Shown: positions 56,391 to 64,000 of the stretch, one piece after another | How the letters are laid out: every line of letters begins with the position of its first letter | Position numbering within the stretch: position 1 is the stretch's first letter | NCBI GenBank assembly: GCA_973895155.1 | Contig: OZ316897.1 | Span: 20,832,001-20,896,000, forward strand | From: Marsupella aquatica | Lineage: Eukaryota; Marchantiophyta | Direction of reading: 5' to 3' | Length of the DNA: 64,000 bases | Position numbers and translations under genes: made by a program | Notes under the pieces: model-generated | What the model was told of the DNA's origin: nothing | The model's database searches: none | Seen by the model: the letters and a program-made list of their open reading frames with translations, nothing else

Positions 56391-58817
56391 TTACATTGGA
56401 GGCCAAGGGTCGAGTAGAGGCAATCGAGCAAGTCCTCTGATAGCGTGGGAGCCTTGAGTGCGAGAAGAGGAATGTAGTTGGAGTCTCTGTAGCTGTTCTC
56501 TGAGTTTAAGCAGATCCTTCTCATACTTATACTGAATTGCATATCCGTCATGAGCAACCCAGACATAGTAACGATAAGGCCATGGATGTTCTGGAGGTAT
56601 AGGAGGAAAAGGACAAAGGGTTCTTCGAAGGGTATACACCCAACACCATATTTCATACTCAAAGAATTTATGTCTCCTGTCCTTATCTATAGGTGGAACA
56701 ACTTTAGGAAATTTATACGTAGGAATCAAAGTACGAATGCCTGGAGGACATAATCCTGGCAAAACCTGTTGTTGCTGTCTGATACTCTCTACTTCCAAAT
56801 GCCTGAAAGCCATATGGTAGTCTCTCTTGGTCCAAGAATTAATAGAAGTAAGATTGGGGATAGGAATAGGAGGTGGTAACTCAACCGATCTCCCTAATTT
56901 TGGTGGAATTCGAATAATTCGAGGATCTGCCTCATCCTCACTGCCATCACTTGGCGCACCTATCCATCGAAAAATAACCCCTGGAGTATTGGAAGGAATC
57001 ACAGATTCCTTAGCAGGAGGACAAGGTGAAGTCTCAGGAGACAAAGGTGCAATAGTAGGCTGTACTAGCTCTGGAATTGCCCTATCTCCTCGACCTGCAC
57101 TGGGTGGTTTGTTTTCTAGCCGTAACTCCTCTGAGTAGGCAGCTACCTGCTCCGAATCGTTATATGGTTCTTGCTCATACTGCTCTTGTACCTCAATCTG
57201 AGCCTCCACAAAATCTGTAGCAGCATGTAATTCCACCGAATCTCGAGCTTTCTGTAACCTTTTCCATGGTCGACGCCTATAAGTAACTGGATACTCATCT
57301 CGGGCTCGAGGTGGAGAAGCTGTAAGTGGCGCGTCCAGAGAAGCATATCTCTCAAAATCATTTGGAGCTGATATGTGTTGAGGTGATGCCCCAGGATTCT
57401 GTTCCGAACTATCATAGCCCATTGGTATTGTGGGTAACCGGGAGATTTGACTTAATCTCTCAGCTAAGTCTTCCGAAATGTCCAATGGTACCGCCACCAT
57501 ACTACTACCTTCCTGCTGACTTGAATCATCTCGTTCAGATCTTCGCAAAAAGGAGACATCCTCCTCATCATCAATCTCTACAATTGCATTCTCACCATCA
57601 TTTCTTGAAACATCAAAACCTGGTATTCCTAAAGGTTGAATGTCTTGGGGAAAACCAAGGACATCCTGTAAGGGTGGCTGTGGACTCCCATTGGAGTATT
57701 CATCCGATTGGTAATCCTGTAATGAAGCCAAAGCGTCCGGTCCTTCTGCAGCTAGAGATGGGGATAAACTTGGTAACTCATTCAAAACTACATTTTCTGC
57801 AAAAGAAGGTAAAACTGAACCTTCACCTGGTGATTCCGCAGCTGTCTCTAGTTCCTGAATAGCTTCTTCCGGGTTACGCAGAGGGATGGGACTCCCACAT
57901 TGTGAACTGAGCTGGGCCTCGTGCATCAATTCGGCTTCAATATCATGTGAAAGTCGGTCAGCTAGCTCCTCGTCAATTGTAGGAGTGTCCTCCTCTGGAA
58001 TTTGAGTGGCCTGCTCATGTGCTTCAACCAAATTTCGGACATTTGGTAACAACTCAGCCTCTTCGTAGTCTAATAAAGTACACAATGCAATCAGAGTATC
58101 CTGAGGATTGTTGAGTGGCTCATCCGATCGACAACTCACGTCCATTCGCACCTTAGTCCTCAAATTTCGATAAATCCTTTTCTCTGTCGGTAACAGGCAT
58201 CGCTTCTTGTAATAAATATGCGCGAAGTAGGGTGTCATTTGCACCTTCCTCAGCTTCCTTGCTCTGACTCGACTTCGAAAATTCTTCACCTACGCATGGA
58301 TCACTCTATGTAGGATTTGAGTCCAATTGATGGTCTTCCTCTGTTCCACAGAAAAAATCACAGTGGCCGCAAACGACAAGGTAATACGCGTTTGACTCTC
58401 AGGATGAAAAATAGGGGAGAGGAACCGAAATAAATGCTGCAATCGCGCTTCTATGCAATCTGCCGCCACCCAGCCATTCCGCCTCTTGAATGTTCCCGGA
58501 TAAAACAGAGATTCAACGTAAGCCCTAGGTTCGCCTTCTACTTTTTGTAATCCTTCGCCTACGCTTGGAGTCAAATAAACTGATGAGATGAGCTCCTCAT
58601 TCCAATTGCTTGGCCTCGCGCGTATCTCCGGTCCTTCCTCTCCGTCCCATTCGCCCCGATCGATCAAGCTGAATTCACAAATACTCCAAGGAAACTTTAG
58701 GAGATTCTTCAAGCCCATAGTCGTCAAATCCTCTCGTAGTCGCCTTCGATCATCTATTCCTAATGGAATCACAACAACTATCGGATGCGCAGTGACTTCT
58801 AGTTCCGATTCCGCCAT
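56391..58817 (-). pseudogene. Extra reading frame between pol and the 3' LTR (accessory protein), one TAG
   Basis: The frame starts at ATG 58817 (MAESELEVTAHPIVVVIPL) and runs 175 codons to a TAG at 58290-58292, then 632 more codons in the same frame to 56391. The sequence around the stop (TAGGTGAAG) could also be a splice donor. The first part is globular with LLKFPWSICEFSL, SVYLTPSVGEGL, RRNGWVAADC and HLFRFLSPIFH. The rest is acidic and Pro/Ser-rich and ends with a basic, aromatic stretch (WVYTLRRTLCPFPPIPPEHP). It has no signal peptide or membrane span, so it is not an Env-type protein. Its position matches the additional frames known behind integrase in plant Ty3 elements. The function is unknown. 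Confidence 0.7.
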
Positions 58818-59009
58818 CGCTCAGTCAGCAATCTCTTATGGCGCAGCTCCACTCTTCCCTCAATCAGGGTCGCCACCTCCTCTATATCAATCATCGGTAA
58901 TGAGCGCTACTAAACTTGGTTTCAAAAACCACTCGTCGTTTCTCTTCTTCGACCCATTAGACGTCACAATCCCTCGCCGTACTTGAGATCATTCCAAAAT
59001 TTCAACTTG

Positions 59010-59180
59010 TGCTGGACGCTTCAGAAAGCGGCCCAAATCCGGACGGAAATCCTGAGTCAGCAAGTTGACGCCTCCGAAGTGCATCTCCTGGACGCTTCAG
59101 AAAGCGTCGTCTACTGGTCGTCCCATCGGTCCCGCTTCGCGAAATCAGTCCACAATGCTGGACGCTTCAGAAAGCGTCTC
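59010..59180. repeat. Second stem-loop repeat cluster, four copies
   Basis: The same GGACGCTTCAGAAAGCGTC unit occurs near 59014, 59066 (diverged), 59090 and 59159, between the pol stop and the start of the accessory frame. Confidence 0.85.
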
Positions 59181-59280
59181 AAAATTTTTTTTAAAAAAAT
59201 TTCCAAACATAATCTTTTAATCTACTATTCTAAGCCCTTCCATACTAGTATTTCTTACAGATATAAAATATACCTATCCC

Positions 59281-59295
59281 AGCCCTCCACTCAAA
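59281..59295 (-). promoter_or_regulatory. Second polypurine tract, directly after the pol stop codon
   Basis: TTTGAGTGGAGGGCT, identical to the tract at 56291-56305, follows the pol TAG (59296-59298) without a gap. It could serve as an internal plus-strand priming site. Confidence 0.65.
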
Positions 59296-62200
59296 CTACG
59301 ACATGTCCTCATGCGCGGAATAGAAGTGATAGGGCTTTAATCTAAAGCCATTAATTCTAGTGTCTAAGGGGGATCCATCTAAAGTGGTTAAGGATACAGA
59401 ACCATTAGGCCATATGTTCTCAATTCGATAAGGGCCGATCCAATGGGTATGTAATTTACCCGGAAAAAGCATGTAGCGGGAATCAAAAACTAACACTAAA
59501 TCATTATTAGCTAGCTTAACCTGTTTAAGCTTTTTATCATAAGAGTGTTTCCGGTTTGCTTGGACTACAGCAGTATGTTCTAAGGCTAAAAGTCTATTTT
59601 CTTCTAATTTCATAATATCAACAAACCGACTCTCGATACTTGCTTCAGGGGTGAATCTCTCAGGAATAAGTAAGCGCTCAGTAGGAATGGAAAACTCAAT
59701 AGGGATAATACTATCAACCCCATAAGTTAAATAAAATGGGGTTCTAAGGGTGGTAATCTTTTCAGCAGTACGGTAAGCCCAAAGCGCAGAGTGCAATTTT
59801 ACATCCCAGTCAGTCTTGTGAGATTCCACCATCTTATTCAGAATCTTGCCCATAATGCCATTAGCTCTCTCCGTTAAGCCATTAGCTCGGGGGTTGTAAG
59901 GAGTAGTTTTGCGATGCTTGATAAGATATATGTCAGTAATTAACTCAATAGTTGAGTTAAGAAAATGTAGACCCCTATCGCTGACCAACTCCAAAGGACA
60001 CCCGAACCGAGTAATAATATGCTCAAAGAGAAAAGCAGCCACTGTTGTAGCATCATTCTTGCGAGTGGCTTTAGCCTCCACCCATTTGGTGGCATAATCA
60101 GTGGCCAGAATAATGTATTTGCTACGACTTTTCCTAGCGGCTGGTGAAATTGGGCCTACAAAATCAATACCCCATTTCTCAAAGGGGGCCAAAGGAAGGA
60201 TGGGAGTGAGTGGCCATTTAGAAGATGCAGTGGGTTTGCCTACTCGTTGGCATGGATCACAGGTTTTAATAAAATTGTAGGTGTCCTTGTGCATTGTGGG
60301 CCACCAATATCCGGCATCTTGAATTTTCTTAACAGTGGTGGTAACTGCATAGTGTCCGCCTGTCTCACCAGAATGTAAGGCTGCAATTACCTGTGGAATT
60401 TCTCTCATCTCAAGGCAACGCCGTAACCTTTGATCAGGGCCTTGCTTAAATAAGGTGCCTTTGATAATTGTATAAGGACCTACCTTATGTGCAAAAACAG
60501 CCCTCTCCTCTGCATTAAGTCCTTCTGGAAAGACCCCATACAGCAACATCTTCACAATATCAAAATATTTTGAGGACTCGCCTTCAATGTGCCAAAGGTG
60601 CTCATCCGGAAAGTCGTGAGACAGGTTGTGGTCATTCTCTGTACCTGGAAGTCTAGACAAGAAGTCGGCATTCTCATGGTGTTTCCCTGGACGGACTTGC
60701 ACCTCGTAATCAAATTCCTGAAGCAGGAGGACCCATCTAGCCACCCTCCCCGACAGGTCAACTTGATTAACCAGGTATTTCAAAGAATGATGGTCCGTGT
60801 GAAAGATGATCTGATATCCGAGAAGATAATGATGAAACTTTTTGCAGGCAAAAACAATGGCTAAGGCTTCTCTTTCGGTAACTGTATAGTTTTTCTCAGC
60901 AGCACTCATCTGCCTACTGGCATAATAAATGGGATGATCCCTATTGTCGTCATCCTTTTGACTCAAGTTAGCTCCGATGCAGAAGGCAGATGAGTCAATG
61001 AAAACATGAAACTTCCTACTCCAATCTGGTGGGGAGAGAATGGGCGCAGTCACAAGGCGGTCCTTTAGTGTTTGAAAAGCTTGCTGTCTTTCTTCATTCC
61101 AAACATAAGGTTCATTTTGTTTGAGCAATTTGGTCAGAGGCATAGCAATATCAGCATGTTTATGAATGAATCTGCGATAATACCCGACATGCCCTAAGAA
61201 GGCACGGAGTTGCTTCAAATCCGTCGGAGGTTGAAGTTCCACGATCACCCGGACCTTTTCTTTGTCCACCTCTATGCCACGCTGAGAAATGACATGGCCG
61301 AGCAAGATACCTTCCTGCATTCCGATGAAGCACTTCTCGGGGTGTAAGCACAATTGAGCTTCCCGACACTTCTGGAAAGTCTTATCGAGGTGCATTAAAT
61401 GGTCAGCCGCCGATCCATACACACAGAAATCATCGATGAAGATCTCCATGAAGTGCCGAAGGTACTCCTGAAAAATAATCATCATGATACGCTGAAAAGT
61501 GCCTGGGGCATTACACAACCCAAATGGCATCATTGCATACGCATATGTACCCCAATCTGTTGTGAACGTGGTCTTGTCCCGATCCTCCTTTCGAATGGAA
61601 ACCTGGTTGTACCCAAAGTATCCGTCCAGAAAAGTATACAACTCATGCAATGCGACCTGATCAAGCACTAGATCTATGAAGGGTAAGGGATAATGGTCCT
61701 TCCTGGTGGCTGCATTCAATTTCCGATAGTCCTGACACACGCGGATTTTTGTCTTTCCATCAGGTCCCGCCTTCTTGGGTACAATGACAATGGGGGATAC
61801 CCATTCACTACTCAAGACGGGGTAGATGAAACCAGCAGCAGTCAACTTATCCAGCTCCTCCTTCACAAGGACAGAGTACTTGGGGTTCAAACGGTACTGC
61901 CTTTGACGGACTGGCACTGCCCCTTCCATCAAGTCTATCCGATGCTCTCCCAGATGAGGGTGGATGCCCTTCAAATCTGAATGACTCCATGCAAAAACAT
62001 CCTTGTACTGGGTCAACAACTTAATGTACAAGTCCCGCAACTCACCCTGGATATGCTTTCCTATATTAAGGAACTTGCCAGGTTCAATCTCAACTTTTTG
62101 ACAAGCCTTAGGGTCCACTATACCATCCGTTAGGCCTGCTGGCCTAAGCTCCAAATCACCAACATCAGACTCACTGATTTCCGGAGAGGGAGGGTGTTTT

Positions 62201-63999
62201 CCATTATCGGAGGATACGCCATGCATTTGCTGATCTGAGAATTGTTTCCCTGTATCATGGCCGACTCCTTGTAAGTTTGCTTTCTCCCCTTCCGGTGGAA
62301 ATTGTCAAAAAGGGTCCTCAGAAGCTAATCCAGTCTCCACAACTGGATCAGATAGGTAAACCTCCAAATAGCGTACCTCCTCCAACTCAAACTCCAATGG
62401 CTCCAGAATCAGGTTGGAATCCAAAAAGTCTGACGTATACCCGTCGTCAGTTTGCGTCTCGCCCTTATGATCCTCAGTAGCCCAACTCACCACCACCTTG
62501 GGTTTACCAAAAGACATCTCTTGAGCTTTCCAATTTACCTGCACTTGGGCTTTATACAACCAGGGGCGGCCTAACAAGACTGGAAAGCTGGAAGGTACCT
62601 CTGGACTTATTATCACATATTCCAAAGTAAATGGAACACCAGCAATCAGAGTATCTACCTTACTTAATTTTCCCGCGGGAACAACTCGAGATTGGTCCGC
62701 CATGCGCAGGATCTTGGGTGTTGGTTCAAACTTAGTAAATCCAAGATTAAATGCAGTTTGCTGAGTCATGAGGTTGACGCTGGAACCACCATCCACTGGT
62801 ACTCTCCTCACAACACATCCTCGAATTTGTACGTCCAGCTCTGGTGATCCCTTATCCTCCCATTCCAAACGTAATACATCCACCTCTGGCAACTTACGCC
62901 GCCTTCGCTTTCCTGCCAACAATCCTCTCAATTGGCGTCTATAAACCGGGTTGTCTTGCAACAACTCACCAATGGTGATATGAGAAAGATGGCCCTTCAC
63001 GTCTTCTACAATATCATATCCCTGTTGCTTTAACACAGGTCGTTCGGGCTCCTTCACCACTGGCTTCTGAATTGAATGCGAGGTGTGATCTTTAACTAGT
63101 TCCTCTAATTGAGCTTTTACTTCTGAAGAAATGTCAGGTAAAAAATATTTGGGATCATAGCGATCATAAGCTGGGTCCTGATCCTTGGGTAGGCCTTCCT
63201 CAAATGGAGCTCGTTCCTTCAGCTTAGGTCCCTTCTTTTGGTGCTTCGCGACTGCTCGTTTCTCCTCTTTCCGCTTGGAACGAGTAGTTGCATAGGTATC
63301 CGTTAGAACTTTATCCCGGTCCTGAACTCGAGCATTAGGCATGCCCACCACCCCTGGCTTCACCAAGTGATCCACTAACACATCAGGAACAATTCCGGCC
63401 AGTGGTTGAGCAAACGTGGAGTGGCCTGTCACTTCCACTCTGTTCACATCCCCATGGTGGATCATTCCACAATGCTCAACCTCTTCAGAGTACACCATCC
63501 TCACTTTAGCCTCTGGTCTGATTGTCTCCTTGACAGGCTCTTGAGCAAAGCGAACCATCATTTTTGTTTTAGGCGGATTTGGACATTCCACAGGCAAGTG
63601 CCCTTCCTTGCCACAATTTCCACATATAGGGGTGTATCCCTCTTCTCTCTTCGGATACGGACATTGCGGTGAGTAGTGGTCAGGCTGACCGCAATTCCAA
63701 CAGGATCCTTTCTACCGTGGAGCTCCTCTAGGGGGGTATCCTCCTGGAGGTCCCATAGGCGGCCTGGAAACAAGTCTGTTGAAGGCAGGTTTTGGCGGTA
63801 CCCAATTATTCATTGGTGGAGGGGCAGGTGGGAAATACTGACCTCCTGGTGTTGCCTGAACTGCATATGCCGGCTCGTATTCGTAATCTTCTACCTCCTC
63901 CGGTCCTTCCAAGTAATTTACTGCCATACGCCAATTTGGGCACTCCGTCGGATAGTGCCCTTGCTGATTACAATGGGTACACCACATGTTTGTCCTCAT
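59296..63999 (-). pseudogene. Tat/Athila-like Ty3/gypsy Gag-Pol polyprotein, 5' end outside the window, two stops
   Basis: A single minus-strand frame from the window edge. CCHC knuckles come first (CTHCNQQGHYPTEC, CWNCGQPDHYSPQC, CGNCGKEGHLPVEC). The protease follows (VPVDGGSSVNLM, LLGRPWLY), then RT (VRQRQYRLNPKYS, MPFGLCNAPGTFQR, active site FIDDF) and RNase H (FHVFIDSSAFCIGANL, TDHHSLKYL, HHENADFLSRL). Integrase closes the frame: zinc region ending CDPCQRVGK, core with WGIDFVGPIS, LVSDRGLHFLN and Glu in GLTERANG, and a carboxy part with WIGPYRIENI. Stops: TAG 63712-63714 and TGA 62305-62307, each in frame, otherwise open. No chromodomain is seen. The motifs FIDDF and GRVARWVLLLQEFDYEV point to the Tat/Athila side of plant Ty3. 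It is younger-looking than the other Pol block in the window. Confidence 0.9.
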
Positions 64000-64000
64000 G

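Noticed and set aside
56391-58817. Envelope-like protein of an Athila-type element
   Set aside because: There is no signal peptide, no membrane segment and no cleavage-type motif. The content is globular plus acidic low complexity.

Overview
The window looks like nuclear DNA of a land plant with a large, transposon-rich genome. The reasons are a 12-exon gene for a eukaryotic translation factor, plant-type repeats (TTTAGGG runs, a CACTA element with a tnp2 transposase, Ty3/gypsy elements with a tRNA-Asp-type primer site, and plant-style LINEs with a zf-RVT tail), and GT-AG introns. The clade is not certain. I cannot place it below land plants from sequence alone.

Layout. 1-5810 is the only host-gene space: the 3' end of an unrecognised plus-strand gene (1-666), tail-to-tail with a complete minus-strand eIF3 subunit h gene (1912-5810; 12 exons, 342 codons), which has two extra first-exon look-alikes. 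From about 6058 onward everything I can identify is mobile DNA. It comprises a LINE 3' remnant (6058-8152); a decayed giant LTR (8153-11288); a second LTR-element 5' end with a primer site (to about 16500); two fused LINE fragments (16622-20026); a giant 4.69-kb LTR followed by gag-pro (20027-28156); an inverted fragment of the same LTR (28157-29856); a LINE 5' half (about 31700-39125) split by a solo giant LTR (32638-37306, perfect 5-bp target duplication); a Ty3/gypsy RT-RNaseH-integrase block (about 39125-42050); a 10.86-kb CACTA transposon (42051-52911, 3-bp target duplication) inside or just behind that block; unassigned AT-rich DNA; and a minus-strand Tat/Athila-like Ty3 element (55438-64000, running off the end).

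Two systems stand out. First, the giant LTR family carries a long protein-coding frame inside the LTR itself (1210 codons uninterrupted in the solo LTR). The unrelated-looking minus-strand element at the right end carries an extra frame between pol and its 3' LTR, bracketed by two identical 15-bp polypurine tracts. The two extra proteins share a spaced residue pattern. This suggests how a 3' accessory gene may have been swallowed by the LTR when plus-strand priming moved upstream, giving a layout like accessory genes in a retroviral 3' LTR. Second, the CACTA element carries an intact SET-domain (protein methyltransferase-type) exon between a Cys-rich amino-terminal exon and the tnp2 transposase exons. 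The splice phases allow the first exon to join either the SET exon or the transposase. The transposase has two in-frame stops while the SET frame is open.

Breaks are common and mostly single in-frame TGA/TAG codons of the kind made by C-to-T decay of methylated DNA. Boundaries given as exact were read from terminal motifs and target duplications. Others are marked approximate in the entry.
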